Below, piece by piece: positions 15,846 to 24,659 of a stretch of 64,000 bases of DNA (position 1 is its first letter; each line of letters opens with the position of its first letter). Below the pieces are notes generated by a model. It saw nothing but the letters and a program-made list of their open reading frames with translations. It ran no database searches and was not told the DNA's origin. A program made the position numbers and the translations under genes. Origin of the DNA: JAPEKQ01 sp964516845 (lineage in GTDB: Bacteria > Joyebacterota > Joyebacteria > Joyebacterales > Joyebacteraceae); assembly GCA_964516845.1 (NCBI GenBank), contig CAZEXP010000001.1, forward strand, positions 170,347 through 234,346, in the 5' to 3' direction.

Positions 15846-16832
15846 ATGAGATCAGTAGTCTGCACACTTGTCGCCCTCGCAGCGCTCACGACGGGCTGCA
15901 CCGGGCCGACGATGCCGGCCTTCGGCGAGACCGACGATCTGGTGATCATCATCGACGCGTCAGCGAGCGCTGCGCTCCGGGACGGGCTGTCCTCCGTCTT
16001 CGAGGCGGTGGACACGTGGCTCGTCCGCGAGCCCTGTTTCGACGTTGTGTTCGCAACACCCCGGCAGCTCGGCGACTACACCAGCTGGCGCAACATACTT
16101 CTCTGCGGCACGTGGAACGGGGGAGAGACGGCGGACGTCGTGCGGAGCAGGGTTCCGGGCGTCCCGCTCACCGACGATGCGACCCTGACGACGTCGACCG
16201 ATGTCTGGGCCGGCCGTCAGGTCGTTGCCGCGCTCATGGCGGGCTCTGAGGAGCAGCTCCTGTCCTTCCTCGCAACGGAGGGAGACGCTCTCAGGTCCGA
16301 GCTGACGAACGACATCAGGGAGCGCCTCGTCACCGCGCTCTGCCAGGACACCCGAACTTCGGGGCGCCGCGACGCGCTCGAAGAAAGGTTCGGCTGGACG
16401 ATCTGCGTACCCGAGGACTACGAGCTCGACACCGGCGCGGAGCGCGACGGATTCGTCAGGTTCGACCGACGGCAGCCCGACCGCTACGTGTTCATCTCGT
16501 GGCGTCCCGGAACGCCCGGCGACGTCACCCGCGAGTACGCGACATCGGAGCGCGACCGTCTCTGTTCGCTCTACCACAACGGCGACACCCTCCAGGACCG
16601 CAGACCGGTCCTCGCGGACACGGTCCAGCTGGCCGACGAGCCGGCGCTGAGGTTGCGCGGCTGGTGGGGGAACAGAGAGCTCTCCGGAGGCGGCCCCTTC
16701 ATCTCGTACTGCCTCTACGCGCCGGACGACGGGCTCGTCTACTTCATCGACGCCAGTCTCTTTGCGCCGGGACAGGACAAGACACCACTGATGCGGCATC
16801 TCGACGGCGTCCTGATGACGTTCCGTCCGTAG
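15846..16832 (+). CDS. DUF4837-family lipoprotein
   Basis: A 328-aa lipoprotein with MRSVVCTLVALAALTTGCTG (lipobox TTGC). The sequence then starts with a beta-strand and helix, DDLVIIIDASASAALRDGLSSVFE, typical of DUF4837 proteins of Bacteroidetes and relatives. Later come FGWTICVPEDYELD and FISWRPG, also usual in that family. It begins three bases after the preceding lipoprotein gene. The function of DUF4837 is unknown; the location suggests envelope maintenance. Confidence 0.68.
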   Translation: MRSVVCTLVALAALTTGCTGPTMPAFGETDDLVIIIDASASAALRDGLSSVFEAVDTWLVREPCFDVVFATPRQLGDYTSWRNILLCGTWNGGETADVVRSRVPGVPLTDDATLTTSTDVWAGRQVVAALMAGSEEQLLSFLATEGDALRSELTNDIRERLVTALCQDTRTSGRRDALEERFGWTICVPEDYELDTGAERDGFVRFDRRQPDRYVFISWRPGTPGDVTREYATSERDRLCSLYHNGDTLQDRRPVLADTVQLADEPALRLRGWWGNRELSGGGPFISYCLYAPDDGLVYFIDASLFAPGQDKTPLMRHLDGVLMTFRP

Positions 16833-16907
16833 CCGATCGCGCCCGACCTCGCGCGCCGCGTTCTCCTCCGCCGCGCACTGCGGCTCCATCAGCGGACTCG
16901 GGCGGGG

Positions 16908-16936
16908 TTGACAGAGGAGGCACGCTCTGATAGCGT
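16908..16936 (+). promoter_or_regulatory. Sigma70-type promoter for the second TPR gene
   Basis: A perfect TTGACA -35 (16908-16913), a 17-base spacer and TAGCGT -10 (16931-16936). This TTG was the first codon of a longer open frame; the promoter argues that translation starts downstream at 17007. Confidence 0.65.
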
Positions 16937-17006
16937 TCCCGCGTCGGATAGAGAATGTGATCAGGATCTAACATGGCGTTCTCAGGCGGCAGATGAGGCT
17001 TCCACG

Positions 17007-17756
17007 ATGAGAGAGCTGCGACCCCTCGAGGACGCGATATCCAGACTTGAACGCGTGTTCGCCACGCAGCGCAGCGTGCGCGTCGTTGCGCCGCTCGCCG
17101 AGGCGTACCGCATCGAGCGCCGGCTTGGTGAGGCCGAGGCGACGGCGCGGGACGGCATCCGCGACTACCCGGACAGCATATCGATTCGTGTCGTGCTGGC
17201 CCGGTCGCTCCGCGACCAGGGACGCGACACGGATGCCCGGGAGGCCTTCCGTGAGGTCGTGCGCCTGGACCCCGAGAACATGGAGGCGCTGGTGTTCGTG
17301 GGTTCCACGCCGGATCCCAGGTGGGAGAACCCGCTCGAACCCGTGGAACACGCCACCGGGCGGGAGGCGCCGCGGCCGCAGGAGGAGATCGATGCCGCGC
17401 CGAAGGCTGAGCTTTCGGCTGAGTCACCGCGTGGCGCGCCCGAAGACGACGGGCTTCCCCGCTCGGAGAAACCAGCCGCCGCGGTGGAACCGACATCAGA
17501 GCCCGTCTCCCTGACAAGCGAACTGGCGCATCTCTCGGACCTCTTCGGTCCGTCGCCCCCGAACCCTGCGGACCGCGATGGTGCGGGGGAGTTGAGCGGG
17601 ATCGCGACGCTCACGCTCGCTGAGATCTACGCGAGGCAGGGCCTGCCCGACAAGGCCGTCGAGGTCTGCCAGCAGATCCTCGCGAAGGACCCGGAGAACG
17701 CGAACGCTCTTCGTCGTCTTGAGGAATACGAGCGCGCCCTGGCCGAGTCGCGCTGA
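17007..17756 (+). CDS. Cytoplasmic TPR-repeat protein
   Basis: A 249-aa protein with no signal peptide. Residues ~1-95 hold two or three TPR-like helix pairs (PLAEAYRIERRLGEAEATARDGIRDYPDS and LRDQGRDTDAREAFREVVRLDPEN). A Pro/Glu/Ala-rich linker of about 90 residues follows, and one more TPR unit closes the protein (LAEIYARQGLPDKAVEVCQQILAKDPENANAL). ATG 17007 lies after GAGG and downstream of a good promoter. The architecture is that of a flexible adaptor; no partner is evident. It is a separate unit from the envelope lipoprotein genes. Confidence 0.75.
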   Translation: MRELRPLEDAISRLERVFATQRSVRVVAPLAEAYRIERRLGEAEATARDGIRDYPDSISIRVVLARSLRDQGRDTDAREAFREVVRLDPENMEALVFVGSTPDPRWENPLEPVEHATGREAPRPQEEIDAAPKAELSAESPRGAPEDDGLPRSEKPAAAVEPTSEPVSLTSELAHLSDLFGPSPPNPADRDGAGELSGIATLTLAEIYARQGLPDKAVEVCQQILAKDPENANALRRLEEYERALAESR

Positions 17757-17793
17757 ACTGCGTCACACGTTTTCGGCCACGCAATACCCCGCA

Positions 17794-17816
17794 TCCCGGC
17801 GACGAACTCGCCGGGA
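17794..17816 (+). terminator. Possible terminator hairpin after the TPR gene
   Basis: A 9-bp perfect stem TCCCGGCGA/TCGCCGGGA with a 5-base loop, without a U-run. The 17757-18045 spacer otherwise holds only the efp promoter. Confidence 0.35.
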
Positions 17817-17944
17817 CGCGCGCACCTGAAGCCCTCGGGCCGACTTCGTGCGGGACACGCGGGCCACGCCGACCGTCCGACGGACGTCCGATCAGACCCC
17901 GCAACCGGCGGGCAGGAGCGAAGTTGCGGCCGGGAACATACCGG

Positions 17945-17973
17945 TTGACGGGTGGTGGTGGCGGATGTATTCT
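17945..17973 (+). promoter_or_regulatory. Sigma70-type promoter for efp-accB-accC
   Basis: TTGACG -35 (17945-17950), a 17-base spacer and TATTCT -10 (17968-17973). The leader would be about 65 bases long to the efp start at 18046. Confidence 0.72.
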
Positions 17974-18045
17974 GCATGGGTTCCATCGGGATCAATGCAT
18001 AATAGCCGACAGGCAGAACGATTCACTCTCTACACAGGTGATGCG

Positions 18046-18606
18046 ATGGCAACGACGAGCAATGATTTCCGCAACGGAATGGTCATCCGGAAGGACGGCA
18101 AGCTCTACTCGATCGTCGAGTTTCTGCACGTCAAGCCCGGCAAGGGCGGCGCCTTTGTCAGAAGCAAGCTCAAGGACGTCAAGTCGGGGAAGGTGCTCGA
18201 TATCACGTGGCGCGCCGGGGAGAAGGTCGAGAGCGTTCGGCTGGAGCGTGTCACCGCACAGTTCCTTTACCGGGACGAGCATCTCAATTTCATGAAGATG
18301 GACAACTTCGAGCAGATAGGACTCACGGTCGCGGCCGTGGGGGAGAGCAACGCATTGCTCCTCAAGGATGGCATGGAGGTCGAGATGCTGTTCGATGGAG
18401 ATGAGGCGGTCTCCGTCGAGCTGCCCACGTTCGTCGAGCTCGAGATCACACAGACAGACCCTGGTGTCAAGGGTGACACGGTCTCCGGCGGCACCAAGCC
18501 CGCCACGCTCGAGACCGGGGCGGTCGTGCAGGTGCCTCTCTTCCTGTCGGAAGGCGACGTCGTGAAGGTCGACACCCGCACCGGGCAGTACGTTTCCCGC
18601 GTCTGA
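18046..18606 (+). CDS. efp: Elongation factor P
   Basis: Binds between the P and E sites of the ribosome to rescue stalling at consecutive prolines. 186 aa, the canonical length. Three beta-barrel domains are recognisable: MATTSNDFRNGMVIRKDGKL, FMKMDNFEQIGL, and the C-terminal LETGAVVQVPLFLSEGDVVKVDTRTGQYVSR. The tip loop reads KPGKGGAF with Lys33 at the position modified by (R)-beta-lysylation in E. coli; no epmA/epmB gene is in the window, so its modification state is open. ATG 18046 follows AGGTGATG; the longer frame to 17848 contains the promoter. The efp-accB-accC order is widely conserved. Confidence 0.97.
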   Translation: MATTSNDFRNGMVIRKDGKLYSIVEFLHVKPGKGGAFVRSKLKDVKSGKVLDITWRAGEKVESVRLERVTAQFLYRDEHLNFMKMDNFEQIGLTVAAVGESNALLLKDGMEVEMLFDGDEAVSVELPTFVELEITQTDPGVKGDTVSGGTKPATLETGAVVQVPLFLSEGDVVKVDTRTGQYVSRV

Positions 18607-18647
18607 CGGCTGCGCGGCCAGGCGCAACGCACTGTGGAGGCGACGAG

Positions 18648-19118
18648 ATGGACAGAAAAGAACTCGAAGAACTCATCAGACTCGTTGAGGACAGCGATGT
18701 CCAGGAGCTGCATATCCGCAATCTCCTGACCTCGGTGAGGATCGTCAAGACCCCGCCCCAGGCTCTCGCGACGCATCTCGTGGCGGCCGAGATCCCGCAC
18801 ACCAAGCCGACGCCCCAGACGCCGGCCGCGGCAAGCGATGACGTCGATGCGGCTCCGGCAGCGCGGGCGGACGCCGGACTCATTCCCATCACGTCGCCGA
18901 TGGTCGGCACGTTCTACGAGGCGTCATCTCCCGAGTCGTTGCCCTACGTGAAGCAGGGCGACCACATCAGCAAGGGGCAGGTCATCTGCCTCGTCGAGGC
19001 CATGAAGCTGATGAACGAGATCGAATCCGATGTCGCCGGCACCATCGTGAGGGTTATCGCTGAGAACGCGAAGCCCGTCGAGTTCGGCGCATCGCTCTTC
19101 ATGGTGCAGCCCGACTAG
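18648..19118 (+). CDS. accB: Biotin carboxyl carrier protein of acetyl-CoA carboxylase
   Basis: Carries biotin for acetyl-CoA carboxylase, the first step of fatty-acid synthesis. 156 aa with the usual three parts: an N-terminal helical segment (MDRKELEELIRLVEDSDVQE), an Ala/Pro-rich linker, and the biotinyl domain. The attachment lysine is Lys120 in VEAMKLMNEIESDV, and the domain has the SPMVGTFYEASSPES thumb expected for AccB. It precedes accC by about 40 bases. Confidence 0.97.
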   Translation: MDRKELEELIRLVEDSDVQELHIRNLLTSVRIVKTPPQALATHLVAAEIPHTKPTPQTPAAASDDVDAAPAARADAGLIPITSPMVGTFYEASSPESLPYVKQGDHISKGQVICLVEAMKLMNEIESDVAGTIVRVIAENAKPVEFGASLFMVQPD

Positions 19119-19162
19119 GTGCAGACCGACTAGTTCTTCTTCCACGCGGGAGGATCGCCTCC

Positions 19163-20527
19163 GTGTTCAACAAGATCCTGGTCGCCAACCGCGGTGAGAT
19201 CGCCCTCCGCGTCATGCGCGCCTGCAAGGAACTCGGGATCCCAACGGTCGCCGTCCACTCGGAGGCCGACGAGGACGCGCTCCACGTCAAGTTCGCCGAC
19301 GAGAGCGTCTGCATCGGTCCTCCACCTGCGTCGGAGAGCTATCTCAATGTCCGCGCCATTCTCACCGCCGCGGACCTCACGGGCGCCGACGCGCTCCATC
19401 CGGGGTACGGCTTCCTCGCGGAGAACGCCGAGTTCGCGGATATCTGCGCGGTCCATGACATAACCTTCATCGGCCCGACCGGCGAGATGATGCGGCTCAT
19501 GGGCAACAAGGCCACTGCCCGGACGATGATGCAGAAGGCGGGGGTGCCCGTCGTGCCCGGAACGGAGGGCGCGGTCAAGGACGTCGATGAGGCGGGGCGC
19601 GAGGCCGCGAGGATTGGCTACCCCGTCATGATCAAGGCATCGGCCGGCGGCGGGGGAAAGGGCATGCGGATTGCGCTCGACCCTGAGAGCCTTGTGTCGA
19701 ATTTCGCGGTCGCCAGCGGCGAGGCGGAGGCGGCATTCGGAAACGGTGAGATCTACATCGAGAAGCTCCTGATCGAGCCACGGCACATCGAATTTCAGAT
19801 CCTCGGAGACAGCCACGGAAACGTCGTGCATCTCGGTGAGCGCGACTGCTCGATCCAACGGCGCCATCAGAAGCTCATCGAGGAGTCACCGTCGCCCGCG
19901 GTCACGGACGAGCTGCGAGCCCGTATGGGAAAGGCCGCCGTTGCAGGCGCACGGGGCATCGGATACGCAAGCGCGGGTACCGTCGAGTTCCTGCTCGACG
20001 CGCGCGGCGAGTTCTACTTCATGGAGATGAACACGCGGATTCAGGTTGAGCACCCCGTGACCGAACTCGTAACCGGGATCGACCTGGTCAAGGAGCAGAT
20101 TCGTGTGGCCGCCGGAGAGCGACTTGGACTCACGCAGGAGAGGCTCCACCTCCGCGGCCACGCAATAGAGTGTCGCATCAACGCTGAGGACCCATCGCAT
20201 GGCTTCGCGCCGTGCCCGGGCACGGTGACCGAGCTCTACGTTCCGGGCGGACCGGGAGTGCGGGTCGATACGCACGTCTTCAGCGGGTACGTGATCCCAC
20301 CGTACTACGACTCGATGATCGCGAAGCTTCTCACGCACGGCCGGACACGCGAGGAGGCGCTGGCCCGCATGCGCAGAGCGCTGAGCGAGTTCGTCATCGA
20401 GGGTGTCGCGACGACGATCCCGTTCCACATCGAGATGATGAACGACCCCGATTTCGTCTCGGGCAATTTCGACACGGGGACGCTCGAGCGCCACCGTGCG
20501 GCATCCCAGGCGCGCGCTGAGAGCTGA
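19163..20527 (+). CDS. accC: Acetyl-CoA carboxylase biotin carboxylase subunit
   Basis: ATP-grasp enzyme that carboxylates biotin on AccB. 454 aa, full length. Visible features: MFNKILVANRGEIALRVMRA at the start, the ATP-binding glycine loop IKASAGGGGKGMRI, the biotin/bicarbonate region MEMNTRIQVEHPVTELVTG, and CRINAEDPSHGFAPCPG. GTG 19163 has an AGGA site nine bases upstream. It lies directly after accB, as in most bacteria; the carboxyltransferase genes accA and accD are not in this window. Confidence 0.97.
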   Translation: MFNKILVANRGEIALRVMRACKELGIPTVAVHSEADEDALHVKFADESVCIGPPPASESYLNVRAILTAADLTGADALHPGYGFLAENAEFADICAVHDITFIGPTGEMMRLMGNKATARTMMQKAGVPVVPGTEGAVKDVDEAGREAARIGYPVMIKASAGGGGKGMRIALDPESLVSNFAVASGEAEAAFGNGEIYIEKLLIEPRHIEFQILGDSHGNVVHLGERDCSIQRRHQKLIEESPSPAVTDELRARMGKAAVAGARGIGYASAGTVEFLLDARGEFYFMEMNTRIQVEHPVTELVTGIDLVKEQIRVAAGERLGLTQERLHLRGHAIECRINAEDPSHGFAPCPGTVTELYVPGGPGVRVDTHVFSGYVIPPYYDSMIAKLLTHGRTREEALARMRRALSEFVIEGVATTIPFHIEMMNDPDFVSGNFDTGTLERHRAASQARAES

Positions 20528-20579
20528 GACGCTCGCTGCCAGACACCACGACGAGACACCCGGGGGGGCAGTCACCATC

Positions 20580-21317
20580 ATGGACCTGAATCTCTACGCC
20601 GCACCGAGGGACTTCACCGAAGCGCTCGCTAAGGGGGCGCACGTCATCGTCATCGACGTGCTCCGTGCCTCGAGTACGATCGTCCAGTGCTGTGAGAACG
20701 GCGTCGAGAGGATCATCCCCGTAGCCGATGTCGAGGACGCCACGAAGCTCATCCCGACGCTGGATCGCGCCGAGTCGCTTCTCGGCGGTGAGCAGGACGG
20801 TCACACGATCGATGGCTTCAATCTCGGGAACTCGCCGATTGAGTACACGAGGCGCGTTGTCGAAGGCAAGACGATAATCTTCTGCACGACCAACGGAACG
20901 GTCGCCATCACGAAGAGCGCAGCCGCGGCAGACATCGCCGTCGGGTGCTTCCTCAATCTCTCGGCCGTGGTTGCGCGCCTCATCGAGGCGGCGCCCAGGC
21001 GCGCCGCGATACTCTGCGCGGGCAACTCGGGTGTGCTGTCGCTGGAGGACTTCATCTGTGGAGGACACATGGCGGCGCGGATCCAGGCGGAGCTCGGCAC
21101 ACGGGTGACCATGAATGACGGTGCGGCGGCTGCTCAGGCTCTCGCCGACAGCATGCCGGACCCGGAAGCAGTCATCCGGTCGTCCGTGCACGGACGACGG
21201 CTCGCCGAACTCGGATTCGAACAGGACCTCGAGTTCTGCTCACGCATCGACAAGTACTCCAGCGTTCCCGTCGTCATCGACGGCAGGATCTCCGGTCACG
21301 GTCACGGCTCTCGCTGA
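20580..21317 (+). CDS. ComB-family 2-phosphosulfolactate phosphatase-like protein
   Basis: A 245-aa magnesium-dependent phosphatase of the ComB family, which in methanogens and some bacteria dephosphorylates 2-phosphosulfolactate on the way to coenzyme M or sulfolactate. The family markers are VIVIDVLRASSTIVQCCENG, LGGEQDGHTIDGFNLGNSP, TTNGTVAI, CAGNSGVLSLEDFICGG and the central DGAAAA helix. ATG 20580 is in frame with a G-rich ribosome region. No other coenzyme M or sulfolactate gene (comA, comC) is nearby, so the in vivo substrate here is uncertain. Confidence 0.85.
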   Translation: MDLNLYAAPRDFTEALAKGAHVIVIDVLRASSTIVQCCENGVERIIPVADVEDATKLIPTLDRAESLLGGEQDGHTIDGFNLGNSPIEYTRRVVEGKTIIFCTTNGTVAITKSAAAADIAVGCFLNLSAVVARLIEAAPRRAAILCAGNSGVLSLEDFICGGHMAARIQAELGTRVTMNDGAAAAQALADSMPDPEAVIRSSVHGRRLAELGFEQDLEFCSRIDKYSSVPVVIDGRISGHGHGSR

Positions 21318-21379
21318 CGCCCGGCTCGCCGGCCGCGCGAGAGGACGCACACACGACACGCTTCCGGGAGGCATTCGGA

Positions 21380-23971
21380 ATGGGGCTCTTTGATCACATG
21401 GACGATGACAGGCGCCGCCAGTTCATCGGCGTGCTCCTTCTGTTCCTCGGTCTGCTTCTCACGACAAGCCTCGGGATCCACCTCTACCTGAGCATCCGGG
21501 GCACGCTTGGCCCGGACGTTCCGAACGCGAGCCGCGCCGTGTCCCTCTATCTCTTCACCACGCTGGGTGTCATGGCGTGGGTGCTTCCCGTGCTGCTGAT
21601 CGCGTGGGGATGGAACCGTCTGGTCGACGCGGAGCCGGAAACGCTGGCGCTGCGGAGCGTCTTCCTTTCCGCCGCCGGCATCCTCGTTGTCACGCTCATC
21701 CGTGTCGTCGGTGGAGCCCCGATGGACAACATCGGTGGTATCGTCGGCGCTTTCCTCGCCAACCTCGGGGCCGAGAGCATCGGCCGGGTATGGACGTTCA
21801 TCGCAGGCCTCGGAGGCATCGTCCTCATCGCGCTCTTGACCACCGAATTCGATATCGACGCGCTCACCTACCCGTTCGTGTGGCTCGGTGAGACGCTCGG
21901 CGAATGGGCGAGCTCCTTTGCGGAGTGGGCCCGCTCGTTCATCGCAAACCTCTTCGATCGCGAGGAGCGTCCCCCGGCACGTCCAAAGCGTGCGCGCGGC
22001 GCTGACGCGACACGCAAGCGAGCCGCCAGGTCGGCCCGCCAGGACAAGGAGTCGACGCGGGCTGCTCGGGCGCGACGCAAGCGCGATGAGTTCGACGACG
22101 ATGACGAAGAGGAGGTGGAGGTCGCCGCCGCTCCTGTCCGCGAGCGCCCCGCTCCTGCCCGGAAACCCAAGTCGCCCACGATCGTCCAGCACTCGAACGC
22201 GAGACGCGCGGCGCCCGCCCCGAAGGTCAGAAAGACCGCCAGCTACAAGCTGCCGTCTATCTCGCTGCTCGACGATCCGCCCGCGAACGCCCACAACGAG
22301 GTCTCGCGCGACGAGCTTCTGATGCGCTCGAAGATGCTCGAGGAGAAGCTTGCCGACTTCGGCGTCACGGCGACGGTCGCTCAGGTCCAGCCCGGTCCCA
22401 TCATCACGCGGTTCGAGGTCGAACCTGCACGCGGGGTCAAGGTCAGCCAGATCGCGAATCTCCAGGACGACCTCGCGCTCGCGATGCGCGCCACGGCGAT
22501 CCGGATCATCGCGCCCATTCCGGGAAAGGGCGCCGTGGGAATCGAGATCCCAAATGCGAACCCCGCTGTCGTCTACCTCAAGGACACGCTCGCGGCCGAC
22601 GCATTCCAGAACCTCACGACCGAGATCCCGCTCGCACTGGGCAAGGACACGACGGGGAAGGTCTACTGCTCCGACATCTCCAAGATGCCGCATCTCCTCG
22701 TGGCCGGCGCCACGGGGTCAGGCAAGAGCATCTGTCTCAATACGCTCATCGCCGGCATCCTCTTCCGCTCAACGCCGGATGAGGTCCGCTTCCTGATGAT
22801 CGACCCGAAGCGGCTCGAACTGACGCGCTACGCCGACATCCCGCACTTGCTCGCGCCCGTCGTCACCGAAGCCAAGTCCGCGGCCATGGCGCTTCAGTGG
22901 CTCGTCGGTGAGATGGATCGCCGGTACGATACGCTCTCGCTGCTCGGTGTCCGCGACATCTACGGATTCAACAAGCGGATCACGGACAGGGACGACATCG
23001 ACGCGCTGAGGGAAGACGACCGCCACCGGCTGCCGCACGTCATTGTGGTCGTCGACGAATTCGCCGATCTGATGGTGCGCGCCCCGCGCGAGGTCGAAGC
23101 GCCCGTGCAGCGGCTTGCACAGATGGCGCGCGCGGTCGGTATCCATCTCGTGTTCGCCACGCAGCGACCATCAGTCGACGTCATCACGGGCGTCATCAAG
23201 GCGAACTTCGCGTCGAGGATCTCGTTCCGCGTGATCTCGATGACCGACTCGCGGACGGTTCTGGATCGAAACGGCGCGGAGACACTGCTGGGCAACGGCG
23301 ACATGCTCTTCCTGCCGACCGGCAAGCCCGAGCCGATTCGTCTTCATGGCGCATTCATGTCGACCGCGGAGACGGCGCGGATCGTTGCGTACTGGAGGAC
23401 GCAGGGCAAACCGGACTATCTCTTCGACTTCGAGGACGCCAGAAGCGTCGCTCGGATGTCGGCGGTGAAGTCCGACGAGTATTATGAAAAGGCTCTCCAG
23501 GTCGTCGTCGGCACGCAGATGGGATCGACGTCGCTTCTCCAGCGGCGGCTGTCCGTCGGCTACGCCCGCGCCGGGAGACTAATGGACCTCCTCGAGGCGA
23601 ACGGCATTGTCGGTCCGTTCCAGGGGAGCAAGGCACGTGATGTCCTCGTGGGACCGGAGTATCTTGAGCACGGTCCGGGGGTGGCGGTCGCAACCGCCGA
23701 TGAACCGTTTGAGGAGACTACCTTGGGAGAACCCGTATACGCGGCAGTCGATGAGACCGAGATCGAAGACGGTGAATTCGAAAAGGGCCCGGACGACGAA
23801 GAAGAAGAGGAAGAAGAGGAAGAGGTAGCAGAGGAGGAAGACGAGGAAGAGGAGGAAGAAGAAGAAGAAGAGGCGGAGGAAGAAGAGGAGGATGACGACG
23901 AGGAAGTGGAGAATGACGAGGACTATGACGAAGAGGAGGATGACGACGAAGACGAGGAAGAGGAGAACTAG
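21380..23971 (+). CDS. ftsK: DNA translocase FtsK with polyacidic C-terminal tail
   Basis: Hexameric ATP-driven DNA pump coupling chromosome segregation to division. 863 aa: four predicted membrane helices (residues ~14-170), a charged linker, the FtsK motor with Walker A GATGSGKS and Walker B VVVDEFADL, then the winged-helix gamma domain (LLQRRLSVGYARAGRLMDLLEANGIVG) that reads KOPS sites. ATG 21380 is eight bases after GGGAGG. After the gamma domain, where FtsK normally ends, there is an unusual tail. From 23792 to 23968 (59 codons) nearly every residue is Asp or Glu, encoded by GA-rich repeats. The end overlaps the next gene by 32 bases in another frame. Confidence 0.96.
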   Translation: MGLFDHMDDDRRRQFIGVLLLFLGLLLTTSLGIHLYLSIRGTLGPDVPNASRAVSLYLFTTLGVMAWVLPVLLIAWGWNRLVDAEPETLALRSVFLSAAGILVVTLIRVVGGAPMDNIGGIVGAFLANLGAESIGRVWTFIAGLGGIVLIALLTTEFDIDALTYPFVWLGETLGEWASSFAEWARSFIANLFDREERPPARPKRARGADATRKRAARSARQDKESTRAARARRKRDEFDDDDEEEVEVAAAPVRERPAPARKPKSPTIVQHSNARRAAPAPKVRKTASYKLPSISLLDDPPANAHNEVSRDELLMRSKMLEEKLADFGVTATVAQVQPGPIITRFEVEPARGVKVSQIANLQDDLALAMRATAIRIIAPIPGKGAVGIEIPNANPAVVYLKDTLAADAFQNLTTEIPLALGKDTTGKVYCSDISKMPHLLVAGATGSGKSICLNTLIAGILFRSTPDEVRFLMIDPKRLELTRYADIPHLLAPVVTEAKSAAMALQWLVGEMDRRYDTLSLLGVRDIYGFNKRITDRDDIDALREDDRHRLPHVIVVVDEFADLMVRAPREVEAPVQRLAQMARAVGIHLVFATQRPSVDVITGVIKANFASRISFRVISMTDSRTVLDRNGAETLLGNGDMLFLPTGKPEPIRLHGAFMSTAETARIVAYWRTQGKPDYLFDFEDARSVARMSAVKSDEYYEKALQVVVGTQMGSTSLLQRRLSVGYARAGRLMDLLEANGIVGPFQGSKARDVLVGPEYLEHGPGVAVATADEPFEETTLGEPVYAAVDETEIEDGEFEKGPDDEEEEEEEEEVAEEEDEEEEEEEEEEAEEEEEDDDEEVENDEDYDEEEDDDEDEEEEN

Positions 23972-24659
23972 CAATCGGATAGCAGGCGCACTGATCACGT
24001 GCGTGCTCCTCTTCGTGTTCGCGGTCGCCTTCACGGCGGAGACCGTGTGCGCCGAAGAGCCGAGCCTTGTCGACATCGAGCGGGAGATCGACCAGGCAGC
24101 CGCTGCGTATCTCGACGAGGCGAGCTACCGTCTGACGTTCTCGCAGGAGAACTACTGGGCCCTCGCGGACTCGGTCTTCGTCACACGCGCCGTCCTGACG
24201 GCGAGGCGTCCTCACGCGATCTCCATCCGCTACGATGATGGCGGGCGGATCGTCGCATCCGGCGGCACCCTTCGCGTGTACATCCCTCAGACGAATCAGT
24301 TCTTCGTCTCGCAGATCGATTCCACGGGGCTCACGATCGACCCGGCGTCCATCCTCCGGAGCTACACTCTTCACCCGTCCGAACCGATCGTTTCGTGCAG
24401 CGCGACACGCCTGGCCGTCCGTCTGGTTCCCGACAACAGGTTCATGGATCCATCCCGGGTCGACGTGACCATTGACCGCATCCGACACCTTGTCGTTCGT
24501 CTCGCGGCGTATGCGTCATCCGGGGACCGTTCCATCTATGTCATCGAGAGCACGGAGATCGGTCCCGTCATTCCCGACGGCGAATTCCAGCTTGCGCCGC
24601 CTCCGGGCGCCAGCGTCCAGAGCGGATCGCCGTACGACCACGGCGATCTCGGCTCGTGA
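23940..24659 (+). CDS. lolA: LolA-like outer-membrane lipoprotein carrier
   Basis: A periplasmic chaperone that ferries lipoproteins to the outer membrane. 239 aa from ATG 23940: a basic n-region (MTTKTRKRRTSNR), a hydrophobic core and a cleavage site near ETVCA-EE. The mature part has the LolA incomplete-barrel pattern (YRLTFSQENYWALADSVF, IRYDDGGRIVASGGTLRVYIPQTNQFFVSQ, ending VIPDGEFQLAPPPGASV). The frame is open back to 23892; the exact start is uncertain because the GA-rich ftsK end resembles ribosome sites everywhere. The basic n-region is encoded by the same bases as the acidic FtsK tail in another frame. The ftsK-lolA order is common in bacteria. Confidence 0.85.
   Translation: MTTKTRKRRTSNRIAGALITCVLLFVFAVAFTAETVCAEEPSLVDIEREIDQAAAAYLDEASYRLTFSQENYWALADSVFVTRAVLTARRPHAISIRYDDGGRIVASGGTLRVYIPQTNQFFVSQIDSTGLTIDPASILRSYTLHPSEPIVSCSATRLAVRLVPDNRFMDPSRVDVTIDRIRHLVVRLAAYASSGDRSIYVIESTEIGPVIPDGEFQLAPPPGASVQSGSPYDHGDLGS

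Noticed and set aside
23792..23968. GA-rich tract as a non-coding microsatellite
   Set aside because: It is in frame with ftsK up to a proper stop and flows into lolA. It may be repeat-expanded but is coding as it stands.
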